A stretch of 64,000 bases of DNA from Kiritimatiellia bacterium (lineage in GTDB: Bacteria; Verrucomicrobiota; Kiritimatiellia; RFP12; UBA1067). The stretch lies in the NCBI GenBank assembly GCA_017514235.1, contig JAFWKK010000018.1, positions 62,001 through 126,000 of the forward strand, given 5' to 3'. Positions 16,050 to 24,319 of the stretch are shown here, in pieces (position 1 is the stretch's first letter; each line of letters begins with the position of its first letter). The notes beneath the pieces were generated by a model. That model was not told the DNA's origin. It did not search any database and worked only from the letters and a program-made list of their open reading frames with translations. Position numbers and translations under genes: made by a program.

Positions 16050-17720
16050 TTACCACAGCTTCCAGACGTGGACGCTGTCGATGAAAACGGTCTCGCCGTC
16101 ATTCATCTCAGGACAGAACCCAAGCGAAAACCCCTTGGCTTCCTCCGGCACTTCCGCGAACGCCTCGCCCGTCTGCCAGCCTGAATCGTCAGGCGACGAG
16201 AACTCCAGCCATTTCGTCCCCAGGTCCCAACGCCATTTGCCGTCGCCGTCCTTCCAGCCAACGTAGGCTTTCGGCGTGCCGCCCTTCATCCGGCACGAGA
16301 CCTCATACAGCTCATGCTCCTGCCGTCCGCCAAAGTTGACTAGTATCGCCCCGTCCTTCAGACCGCTGACCGCGATGCACGACTTGTCGCCGTCGCCAGA
16401 TCCCTCAGCAAGCCTAAACACCGGATTGCCCTTGCCCGCATAGACCGAGTAAGGGCGCGGCAGTTTTCCCTTCGCCGACTGATCGTCCGGACGGCATTCG
16501 GGATTTGAGATCATGTCCGTCAGCAATCCCTTTGCCGCCAGTTCCGCCCTGCGGCTGCGAAAGGAATAAGAGTCGTCATCACGCGCTCGCATCGCCTGGT
16601 ACAGTCCGGGCAAAACCTCTGCCCATGTCTCCTTGCCCTTGACCGAAGGCGGCAGGGTCACGTTCTCCCAATGGACTGTCGGGTGCTTCTCCCCCCACAG
16701 CCACACGTACTCGTCCGCCAATCTGAAAGCATCGGCACAGTCCAGACGAAAATGCTCCAGCCGCGAACCGTGAACCGGCCCTTTGTACCACGCAGGACCG
16801 GGATTGATGTACATGTCAAGATAGAGGCCAAAACTGACCTGCACCTGTGCGGCATGCTTGGCACGGTTCTCCTGCGAAAGAAGCAAAGGCGCCATAATCC
16901 GCTGATTGCAGGCCGACACATGGTAGTCGTGCCTGTCGTACGCATAGCCGTAGGCGTGCTCGTCGCCGTCGATAATCCTTGCGGTCGGCGGCAGGACGTC
17001 CATGATGCCGTCCGCAAATGCGGGCCACAAGTCCCCTTTCCGACGCGCCGGAGCCAATGGATCGGGAGAGCCGAAATACTCCTTCCTGAATGTCAGGAAC
17101 CAGTAGAACAGCACCCGCGCCTCGGGCTGCTCCCTGAAGAGCGCGCCAAACACTTCGCGTCCGCGCCGCCGCACGGTCTTCACCAGCTCGTCGTAAGGCG
17201 GGTCGCCCTTGATGCGCTCGTACTGCTTCTGCTTGTGATAGTCCTCGGTGTCGGAGTTTATTCCCCTAAGCCCCGTCTCGCGCGAAAGCCGCCCAACGAC
17301 GCCCATGTTGTGCGCGATGCGCGCCCACGCCGCATCATCTGTCCATGAAACACGCTTCGTCGGCGCACTGAAACATTTCAGGAACGACTCACTCAGATGT
17401 TCCGTATTGGCAATCTTGCGGAGAGCGGGTATCTGAGTGGCGAATGCCTCGATGTCCCATTCCGGATTTGTCATGAAGCCGTAGGTGCCAATGGCCTTCC
17501 CAACACGGTTCGTCGCCCGAAGATAGATGCCGACGCCGTCAACGACCGTGTCCTTGAACTTGTCGGCATTGGCAAGAATCTGTTCAGGCGTCAGCCGTCC
17601 GTACTCCCACCCGAAGGAAATGCACTTCTTGCGCGGGCCATCGGCAAATGCCGTGGTTACGGCAAGCACCAACGATGCCAAAAGGATCGGTGGCGAAAAC
17701 TTGTTTTTGCACAGTCTCAT
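16050..17720 (-). CDS. Secreted protein of an unrecognised, possibly glycoside-hydrolase-like family (paralogue 1)
   Basis: A 556-aa protein with a signal peptide (cleavage near AFA-DG). It is clearly paralogous to the 22472-24127 protein: both share the N-terminal FGWEYGRLTPEQILANADKF-type region, RVSWTDDAAWARI, and an acidic motif DTEDY near residue 160 followed by GDPPYDEL. Both also share VSFGLYLDMYIN, WLWGEKH, and a C-terminal beta-sandwich that looks like a carbohydrate-binding module. The alternation of strand-ending motifs suggests a TIM-barrel hydrolase, but no known GH signature is seen and the function is not assigned. It is the second gene of an operon, 14 bp after the LamG-like protein. 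Confidence 0.6.
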   Translation of the reverse strand: MRLCKNKFSPPILLASLVLAVTTAFADGPRKKCISFGWEYGRLTPEQILANADKFKDTVVDGVGIYLRATNRVGKAIGTYGFMTNPEWDIEAFATQIPALRKIANTEHLSESFLKCFSAPTKRVSWTDDAAWARIAHNMGVVGRLSRETGLRGINSDTEDYHKQKQYERIKGDPPYDELVKTVRRRGREVFGALFREQPEARVLFYWFLTFRKEYFGSPDPLAPARRKGDLWPAFADGIMDVLPPTARIIDGDEHAYGYAYDRHDYHVSACNQRIMAPLLLSQENRAKHAAQVQVSFGLYLDMYINPGPAWYKGPVHGSRLEHFRLDCADAFRLADEYVWLWGEKHPTVHWENVTLPPSVKGKETWAEVLPGLYQAMRARDDDSYSFRSRRAELAAKGLLTDMISNPECRPDDQSAKGKLPRPYSVYAGKGNPVFRLAEGSGDGDKSCIAVSGLKDGAILVNFGGRQEHELYEVSCRMKGGTPKAYVGWKDGDGKWRWDLGTKWLEFSSPDDSGWQTGEAFAEVPEEAKGFSLGFCPEMNDGETVFIDSVHVWKLW

Positions 17721-17734
17721 TATGGGCAGGAACC

Positions 17735-19876
17735 TTACTTGATAGAAATGACCAATCCCAGTGGCTCGTTCTCGATCGTCATCGCTTCGGAAGCCTCGCT
17801 CTCCATTGTCGCGTCACCGACTGCATATACGGCCACGGCCTGATAGGTATCGGTCGGCGCATTCCTTGGCCTGCGCCACCGAACCGTCAACGTGCCGCCC
17901 TCGCCGCCATCAATCGGTTCGCCGTTGCACAGCCAACGGTAGGACGTCGCTCCAATCGCAGACGCCGTAAGCGTCGCCGTTTGTGCGGATGAAATCTTCC
18001 CGGTGCTCTGCGTCACCGCCACATCAAACACGCCTCCGTAAGTTAGCGGCGAAGCAGATCCGGACGCCTTGAAATCGCCATTGGGCAGAATGTCCTGCAA
18101 TCCAGCCACGCCATTCACTACAGCCGGAACGTAATCACGTTTCAGAACGTACTCGCCGCCCTCCTTCTCCCAAATCCGGCAGCCAAAAATGCGTATGGTT
18201 GCGTAGTGGGCGGACGGGTCGTAGGGTGACGACAACTTCAGCGTGAAGTTGTCAAACGCTCCAGAAGCAGTCGTTTCGCATATCGCGTTAGTTACCCCCT
18301 CGGTGATGATGACGCCACGACCGGCGGGGTTGTCAAGAATGACCGCCCGGCGAACGTTCACGGCACTCGCTCCGACATCCGGCCCGACACCCGTCTTCCA
18401 ACCGCCAGCAGTATTGATAAATCCAAAACCTCCATTATTTATGAACGCCGAAAAATTAGCACTGCCACCGGCGGCGAACAAATACCAGGTATCGCCCGTC
18501 ACACGGCTTTCTGCAGGAGAGTAGTCGATCTCAACCTTTGTTGCAGTGGTGACGGTATAACCCGTATCGACGTACCGCTTGTCCGACCGTTTCGTCTCTA
18601 CATACGGCGGACAGGGCGCGAGCTTGCCGCTGTAGGAAAGATATTTCTCGGCTGTTGTGCCCGGATAGACCGCAAATGCACCTGTAATGCTGTCTTTAAG
18701 CGCGGCGACTGCGCTACCGTCCTGCGCAGGCCCAACCACAGACGGCACAAAGTTCCGCACCAGTTTGCCTTCCTCGAAAATCTTGCATCCATAGACCTTC
18801 AACGGGGTGATGGCCGGCGTACCGCTGTGTTGAGAGGCGATCTTGATCGTCGATCCCGATTTGTTGTGCTCCGTGCAGGCCGCAACGCCTTTTGTGCCGT
18901 TCGTTTCTCCAGCCGTGATGACACTGGCAGAAACGTGGGCGGCATCCAGTACATACGTATGCCGCACGTCTTTTACACTCACGTAATCAATGCCAAGAAC
19001 GCCCGTTTGCCAACCGCTGGTTTGCGTACCATATCCGCTTGTCGGATGGATGAAGCCTGAAAAGAATTCCGATCCGGCGCCAGCAAACAGATACCAGGAC
19101 GAACTGCCGGAGAAACTGTCCACCAGTGCGCAATCGAGCATGAAGCAAGTGTTGGAGGTTGCCTGATATCCCGTGTCGATATAGACGCCGTTGTTGCCGG
19201 AAGGTGTCGCCACATACGGGCTTTCGAATGAATCGAAATCGCCACCGATGGTGATGCCGTAGAACTTCTTGCCGTTGGTGACAAATTCATCCGTCTTGAC
19301 GTCAATCAAACCGGCAACGCCATCCTTCAAAAACGGCTTGAATTCATGCGCCAAAACATCCGCCTCGTAGATGCGAAGACCAAATATCCGCATCTTGGCA
19401 TAGTTGCCGCTTCCCTGGGCATTCGATGCGAGCATGAGCGTCCGATTGTCAACATAGTCTGCAGTCTTTGCCAACGAGGCGGTGGCGTTTGTGACGCCAT
19501 CGCTGATTACGTAGCACGAATTGTTGGGGATATCCAGCACCACCGAGAGCCGCAGTTCTGGTGTATTTGCAATGCCAGAAGCATTGCCTGTGTTCCAATG
19601 TGAATTGTTATTGGCACCGCAAACGCCAAATCCCACGCCGCTGTCATTGAGGAACGAGCAGAAAGTCGGATTGCCCGCAAAGAGATACCATGTCTCGCCG
19701 CTTGGCCGCGCTTCCGGTAGGGCATAGTCGATTTCACAGCGTGTGCTGTTCTTGACGTTGTAGCGGGTGTCTATGCCGAACGTGCCATCCACTTCGATGT
19801 ACGCATCCGCCGCATATGCAGCGCTGCCGGATGCAAGTGCAACAATCAACGCACAGATTGTCGACAGGCTCTTCAT
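17735..19876 (-). CDS. Secreted protein with three LamG/ConA-like repeats and an Ig-like end
   Basis: A 713-aa surface or extracellular protein with a signal peptide (SAAYA-AD). Three tandem repeats of about 200 aa (about 24-215, 216-420, 421-640) share YxDTxY, a WYLFAG block, a sandwich core and a C-terminal FGxxIxE...RxFxPxxxxGxxxLxD block. They resemble LamG/concanavalin-like jelly rolls. An Ig-like segment (QTATLTASAIGATSYRWLCNG) follows, and there is no anchor motif. A carbohydrate-binding or adhesion role is inferred. It is first in the operon with the 16050 gene, under the palindrome-bearing promoter at 19935-19980, with two Shine-Dalgarno sequences (AGGAGG and AGGAG). Confidence 0.65.
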   Translation of the reverse strand: MKSLSTICALIVALASGSAAYAADAYIEVDGTFGIDTRYNVKNSTRCEIDYALPEARPSGETWYLFAGNPTFCSFLNDSGVGFGVCGANNNSHWNTGNASGIANTPELRLSVVLDIPNNSCYVISDGVTNATASLAKTADYVDNRTLMLASNAQGSGNYAKMRIFGLRIYEADVLAHEFKPFLKDGVAGLIDVKTDEFVTNGKKFYGITIGGDFDSFESPYVATPSGNNGVYIDTGYQATSNTCFMLDCALVDSFSGSSSWYLFAGAGSEFFSGFIHPTSGYGTQTSGWQTGVLGIDYVSVKDVRHTYVLDAAHVSASVITAGETNGTKGVAACTEHNKSGSTIKIASQHSGTPAITPLKVYGCKIFEEGKLVRNFVPSVVGPAQDGSAVAALKDSITGAFAVYPGTTAEKYLSYSGKLAPCPPYVETKRSDKRYVDTGYTVTTATKVEIDYSPAESRVTGDTWYLFAAGGSANFSAFINNGGFGFINTAGGWKTGVGPDVGASAVNVRRAVILDNPAGRGVIITEGVTNAICETTASGAFDNFTLKLSSPYDPSAHYATIRIFGCRIWEKEGGEYVLKRDYVPAVVNGVAGLQDILPNGDFKASGSASPLTYGGVFDVAVTQSTGKISSAQTATLTASAIGATSYRWLCNGEPIDGGEGGTLTVRWRRPRNAPTDTYQAVAVYAVGDATMESEASEAMTIENEPLGLVISIK

Positions 19877-19934
19877 GCTCCTATTCCTCCTATTCTTTTT
19901 GGGTTAAAGACTTTCTTGTTCCTTGATGCCGTGT

Positions 19935-19980
19935 ATGATATCAAATTGCGGTTTAGCCGACGACTAACCAAACGGTTAGT
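19935..19980 (-). promoter_or_regulatory. Activator-type promoter with 18-bp palindromic operator (site 1)
   Basis: Palindrome ACTAACCAAACGGTTAGT at 19963-19980, a 22-bp gap, then -10 TATCAT at 19935-19940 (minus strand). There is no -35. The operator centre falls near -44. A 60-bp stretch here (19921-19980) is closely similar to 24241-24300. It drives the 19876 to 16050 operon. Confidence 0.7.
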
Positions 19981-20002
19981 CGGCACGCACCTGCTACGAT
20001 CT

Positions 20003-22438
20003 TCATCTCGCCTCCAGTTCATGTTCGCCGGCGGAGAACACCCGCGTCGGCAAGCCTCGAAATCTGACGGTCGCCGAGGCACCCTCAGGTATGCGAAATC
20101 GCCACACACATCTGTCGCCACGCCATCTCCACTCGCTCTCGATGCGCCCGCACGGCGCGTCATATGCGGCCTTCACGAAGCCGATGCGCCCGTCTGGTAT
20201 CGGTTCGAGGATGAAATGCCTCATTCCTGGCGAAGCCGGGTCTTCGCGTATCCCAGCCATAGTCGACATCATCCACGAATAGACCGCGCCATACGCGTAG
20301 TGGTTGAAGCTGTTCATTCCCGGGTCCTGGAAGCCCCTCTTCGGATCATAGCAATCCCAGCGTTCCCATACGGTCGTGGCGCCGTTGTCGACTGCGAAGA
20401 GCCAGCTAGGGCATTTCTCCTGCAGAAGCAGCGTATAGGCAACGTCTGACGCCCCGATCTCCGTCAGCGTCTCCATCAGAATCATCGTGCCGAGGAACCC
20501 CGTCTGCAAACAGTCGCCGTGCCGACGGATGTCGGCGAGCAGATGCGCCTTGGTCCGCTCGGCCGCCTCGCCCGACACGAGTCCGAGCTTTAGCAGGAAG
20601 AGATCCGTAGTCTGCCCGCGATAGCGCTCGTGCATCAGCCCGTCGCCTCCGATGTACTTCGCCGCGAACTCCGCGCGCGCCTCGCCCTCAAGCTTGGCGT
20701 ACCGGCGCGCCTCGTCGGCCTTTCCAATGTCGCGTGCCATCTCCTTCATCGCAAGCGCGTCCCAGACGAAGAAGAAGCCCCGGAAACATTCGCGGTAGAA
20801 CTCCGGCGATCTGAGCGCCGGACCGTCACCGGCGAGCGAGTGCTCGAACGCCTGCCAATCGCCGTAGTGCTGCTTGTCGGGGCCGCGATGGGCCTCGATG
20901 AAGTCCATGTAGCGGGTCATCGCCTGCCAGTGCGCGTCAAGAAGCGCACGGTCGCCATAGCGCTTCCAGAGACGGTGCGGCACGAGGATGCCCGCGTCGC
21001 TCCATCCGGTGACCGCGCCCCTGCCGGAGAAACTCCACACGAGCGGCGCGAGACTCGGGAAAGCGCCGTCCGCGTCCTGGCTGTCGCGAAGGTCGCCAAG
21101 CCACTTGCCCAGCAGTCCCCGCACGTCCGCCGAATACTCCGCCGCCGAGACGAACGCAAGCGTGTCGGCTGTCCAGCCCAGTCGCTCGTCGCGCTGCGGA
21201 CAATCGGTCGGAATCTCGAGATAGTTGGAGCGGAAGCCCCAACGCACGTTCTCGGCAAGGCGATTGACCTTCGCGTTGTCCGTAACTATGACCGGCGACT
21301 CGTCCGCCGCCGATATGCTGGTTACGGGGACGCTTTCAACCGAAAGGATCCGCACGGGCGCAGTAACGGTTATGCTCGCATAGCGGTAGCCGAAGAACGT
21401 GAACGTCGGCCTATACGACTGGCGCCCTTCGCGGAACACATACATGATCGATGCCGCCGCGCTGCGCAGGTTGGCGAGAAGGACGCTTCCGGCCGGCCCG
21501 TCGCACCGGCGCGTCTTCTCGCCATTCGCGTCATTGAGCGCCTCGCCCATGCGCACGGACATTTCCGCACCGGCAGGTCCCTCCAGCTCGAAGCGCGGCA
21601 CTGCGGCGGCGTTCTGCGCAAAGTCGATGACAAGGGTTTCTCCCGGTTCGAGCAGAACCGGCGACCACGGCTCGAAGCGCCGCCGCACCATCACCTTGCC
21701 ATACGCTTCGTCCGTCGCATCCGACACGCCAGACCAAACGTATGCGGCGATGGGCTTCAGCACGAGGTCTTCGCGCAGGCAGACCGGCGGCCCCTGCCGC
21801 GAACGCACCTCGCCCTTGAAATCGTCGCAGCGAACGGACGCCGCGAAGCCTGCCGCCGTCCGACGCGCGTCGACTCGCTCACCCTCGAATATCCCGGCGT
21901 CGACTATCGGCCCAGTGTACGCGGAGAGCCAGCTCGGATCGCTGTAAAACTCGTCGGCGCCGCCATCCTCGTATGTCAGGCGCAACGTTGCACGAAGAGC
22001 GGCATTCTTTGGCAATGGGGCGCCGACCTTTGGATATGCGCGGCGTGTCATCCTGCAACGCCACCAGCTTGGCGCGACCGTCGCCTCGAACACGTTATCG
22101 CCGCGCTTCACCTCCGACGTGACATCGTAGGAGACTTCAAAGCGCGTCTTCTCCGGCTGTGAGAAGCCGGGATCAAGGAAGCGCGACACGACCGTGCCGT
22201 TGACACGCGCCTCGAATACGCCCAGCGCCGCAACGCGCCACTCGGCACGCGCCACTTCCCTATCCACGTGCACAACGCGGCGGAACACGGCCACGTTGGC
22301 GTTAGTCGTCGCCTGCGCCGCCGGACGAATCCACTGCGGCGCGTCGTTCGGTGCTAAGGCCAATGTCTCCGCAAACGTCGCAACTGCCGCGAATGTCGCG
22401 ATAGCAGACAACAGTATCTTGTATGTTTTCATGTTCAT
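20003..22438 (-). CDS. Alpha-L-rhamnosidase, GH78
   Basis: Exo-enzyme that releases alpha-L-rhamnose from glycans or glycosides. The 811-aa protein has a Sec signal peptide (ATFA-ET), two N-terminal beta domains, and an (alpha/alpha)6 barrel. The signature DCPQRDERLGWTADT starts at residue 412 and carries the acidic catalytic cluster. Downstream are TGWSDAGILVPHRLWKRYGD, TTVWERWDCYD and SFNHYAYGAVYSWM, all typical of the GH78 barrel, then a C-terminal beta-sandwich. Starts at 22438 or 22432 are equally possible (MNMK). It is 33 bp downstream of the 22472 gene in the same operon and is expected in the periplasm or at the surface. Confidence 0.93.
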   Translation of the reverse strand: MNMKTYKILLSAIATFAAVATFAETLALAPNDAPQWIRPAAQATTNANVAVFRRVVHVDREVARAEWRVAALGVFEARVNGTVVSRFLDPGFSQPEKTRFEVSYDVTSEVKRGDNVFEATVAPSWWRCRMTRRAYPKVGAPLPKNAALRATLRLTYEDGGADEFYSDPSWLSAYTGPIVDAGIFEGERVDARRTAAGFAASVRCDDFKGEVRSRQGPPVCLREDLVLKPIAAYVWSGVSDATDEAYGKVMVRRRFEPWSPVLLEPGETLVIDFAQNAAAVPRFELEGPAGAEMSVRMGEALNDANGEKTRRCDGPAGSVLLANLRSAAASIMYVFREGRQSYRPTFTFFGYRYASITVTAPVRILSVESVPVTSISAADESPVIVTDNAKVNRLAENVRWGFRSNYLEIPTDCPQRDERLGWTADTLAFVSAAEYSADVRGLLGKWLGDLRDSQDADGAFPSLAPLVWSFSGRGAVTGWSDAGILVPHRLWKRYGDRALLDAHWQAMTRYMDFIEAHRGPDKQHYGDWQAFEHSLAGDGPALRSPEFYRECFRGFFFVWDALAMKEMARDIGKADEARRYAKLEGEARAEFAAKYIGGDGLMHERYRGQTTDLFLLKLGLVSGEAAERTKAHLLADIRRHGDCLQTGFLGTMILMETLTEIGASDVAYTLLLQEKCPSWLFAVDNGATTVWERWDCYDPKRGFQDPGMNSFNHYAYGAVYSWMMSTMAGIREDPASPGMRHFILEPIPDGRIGFVKAAYDAPCGRIESEWRWRGDRCVWRFRIPEGASATVRFRGLPTRVFSAGEHELEAR

Positions 22439-22471
22439 CCGTTCGTTGCGGGCGGGTTCACGGGCGCGTTA

Positions 22472-24127
22472 TCATCTAAGCGGGAAGACGCCAATGGAAT
22501 CGTACCAGGCCTTTTCGCCCGGCGCAAGACCCACGCCGAGAGTAAACTGCAGCTCGACGGCGTCCGTAGGCACACGCACCACCAGTTCGCCCTGCCGCCA
22601 ACGGCCTTCCTCCTTGCCGAACGGCATGTAGAGCGGGACCATCTTCAGGTATTGGCCGGAAGCGTTCTTCCAGACGGCCGAGGCGGACGTCACACCGCCG
22701 CTTGCCGAACATTTCAGCAGGTACAGCTCGCCCGGCTTGACGCCTTTCTGCCGATAGACGAAGCATCCGCTCGGCACGCCTTCCGAGCAGAGCGATGTGC
22801 TGTCGCCTTCGCCGAACGTCGTGTCGCATCCGAAGCTGCCGCGATGGTTTTCCTTCTTGCCGGGCTGCCAGCTTTCAAACGGCTTGGGCACCGCGCCGGC
22901 CTTGCAGTCGGCGCAGTCGCCGTTCGCCACGAGGTTCGTCCAGACGCCCGAGGCCTCCATCTCGCTGCGGCGGTGCCGCGCGAACGCCGCCGGATCCGTG
23001 GCGGAGAAGATGACGTCGTAAAGACCGGGCAGCCTGTCCTCCCATCTTTCGGGAAGGGTTCCCTCAGCGATCCTGAAGTCCGGCTTCCATTTCACGAACT
23101 GCAGCTTCTCGCCATAGATCCACACAAATTCGTCGGCGGCGTCCAGCGCCTGTTCCAGGTTGCGTCTGAACGTCTCGGTGCGCGAACCGTCCTTCGGCGG
23201 GAAATACCAGCGGCTGTCCTCTTCGTTCACGTACATGTCGAGATAGAGGCCAAAACCCGCCTGAACCTGCCGCGCGTACTTCTCGCGGTTCTCCGGCGCC
23301 ACAAGGCGCACGAGCGAATTGCGCACTTGGCACACCGAACGGTAGAAATCGTTGCGGTCGGCATCGTAACGGTACGCATACTCGTTGCCGTCCACAAGGC
23401 GCGCTCCCGGCGAAACGACGTCCAGCATGCCGTTCAAGAACGCGGGCCAAAGGGAATGTCTGCCGCGCACTGAGCTTTCCACGCTGCTGGCCGGGCACTT
23501 GTCGTTGCCCATGGTCAGCAGCCAGAACGACAGCACGACTGCATCTGGATATTCGGCAAACACCCCACGGAAGACTTCCGCGCCGCGCTTGCGCGCCATC
23601 TGGCACAGTTCGTCGTACGGCGGGTCGTTGGGTTCGCGGACGAACTGCCGAGCCTGCGAATAGTCCTCGGTATCCATCTGGAGCCCCCGGCATCCGCCGT
23701 CGCGTGCGATGCAGGCGGCGACGCGCATGTTTTCACCCAGGCGCGCCCACGCCTCGTCGTCCGTCCAGGCAATGCGCTTTCGCGGCGATCGGAGCGTGAC
23801 GAGGAAGTTGTAGCGGAACGCCCGGTGCTCCATCATTTTCCTGAGTTTCGGTACCATCGGCGCAAACATCTCGTAGGACCAGTCTTCCGTGTAGATGTTG
23901 CGCATACCCACGGCATTGCCCCTGCCGTCGCGTCCGCGCAGCCAGACGAACACGCCGTCAAGCCCAACGTCGTCGAACGCGTCCGCGTTCGCCAGAAAGT
24001 CGTCCACCGTCGCCGAGTTGAAGCCCCAGCCGCCTCCAATCACCTTCTTCTGATCCGCAGCATCTGCACACAGCGCAATCGCACACGCCACACCGGCGAC
24101 TATCAGCCTTTTAGTTGTCATCTTCAT
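22472..24127 (-). CDS. Secreted protein of an unrecognised, possibly glycoside-hydrolase-like family (paralogue 2)
   Basis: A 551-aa secreted protein (signal peptide ending CADA-AD) in the same family as the 16050-17720 product. Shared landmarks are GLDGVFVWLRG, KRIAWTDDEAWARL, DTEDY near residue 153 followed by NDPPYDELCQMARKRGAEVF, GFGLYLDMYVNEED and FVWIYGEK. The C-terminal 130 residues look like a carbohydrate-binding beta sandwich. The conserved DTEDY and the Asp/Glu-rich core are candidate catalytic positions, but this is inference. It is first in the operon with the GH78 rhamnosidase, so a linked role in rhamnose-containing glycan breakdown is likely. Confidence 0.6.
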   Translation of the reverse strand: MKMTTKRLIVAGVACAIALCADAADQKKVIGGGWGFNSATVDDFLANADAFDDVGLDGVFVWLRGRDGRGNAVGMRNIYTEDWSYEMFAPMVPKLRKMMEHRAFRYNFLVTLRSPRKRIAWTDDEAWARLGENMRVAACIARDGGCRGLQMDTEDYSQARQFVREPNDPPYDELCQMARKRGAEVFRGVFAEYPDAVVLSFWLLTMGNDKCPASSVESSVRGRHSLWPAFLNGMLDVVSPGARLVDGNEYAYRYDADRNDFYRSVCQVRNSLVRLVAPENREKYARQVQAGFGLYLDMYVNEEDSRWYFPPKDGSRTETFRRNLEQALDAADEFVWIYGEKLQFVKWKPDFRIAEGTLPERWEDRLPGLYDVIFSATDPAAFARHRRSEMEASGVWTNLVANGDCADCKAGAVPKPFESWQPGKKENHRGSFGCDTTFGEGDSTSLCSEGVPSGCFVYRQKGVKPGELYLLKCSASGGVTSASAVWKNASGQYLKMVPLYMPFGKEEGRWRQGELVVRVPTDAVELQFTLGVGLAPGEKAWYDSIGVFPLR

Positions 24128-24139
24128 TTTCGACGCGCT

Positions 24140-24220
24140 TCACCGAAAGATCAACGTGAAGCCTTCCGTCCGTGCATATACCGATTTGCCCCCTATGGAT
24201 CTTTTAGCTACCTTATGCAT
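24140..24220 (-). CDS. 26-residue leader ORF with a prepilin-like motif
   Basis: Lies inside the approximately 120-nt leader of the 22472 gene: ATG 24220 after GAAAGGAACG, stop at 24140, 13 bp before the next start. The peptide is MHKVAKRSIGGKSVYARTEG followed by FTLIFR. EGFTLI is the type IV prepilin/pseudopilin processing motif, normally continued by ELLVV. Here the frame ends at once, so it is either a truncated remnant of a pseudopilin gene or a small leader peptide. Expression is unproven. Confidence 0.35.
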   Translation of the reverse strand: MHKVAKRSIGGKSVYARTEGFTLIFR

Positions 24221-24254
24221 TTTTCGTTCCTTTCAATGACCCTTGATGCCGCGC

Positions 24255-24300
24255 ATGATACCAAATTGCCGTCTCGCCGCCTACTAACCACATGGTTAGT
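24255..24300 (-). promoter_or_regulatory. Activator-type promoter with 18-bp palindromic operator (site 2)
   Basis: Palindrome ACTAACCACATGGTTAGT at 24283-24300, a 22-bp gap, then extended -10 TGGTATCAT (TATCAT at 24255-24260) on the minus strand. No -35. Same geometry as site 1. It drives the 24127 to 20003 operon. Confidence 0.7.
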
Positions 24301-24316
24301 CTCTCTGCTGGCGCAG
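24283..24316. repeat. 34-bp direct repeat bounding the ATPase gene, left copy
   Basis: The operator plus CTCTCTGCTGGCGCAG matches 25827-25860 at 30 of 34 positions in the same orientation. The DUF4143 ATPase gene lies exactly between the two copies. Confidence 0.75.
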
Positions 24317-24319
24317 GCG

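Noticed and set aside
20630-22162. Plus-strand open frame of 510 codons opposite the GH78 gene
   Set aside because: Shadow of the rhamnosidase; low-complexity Arg/Ala-rich translation with no family features.
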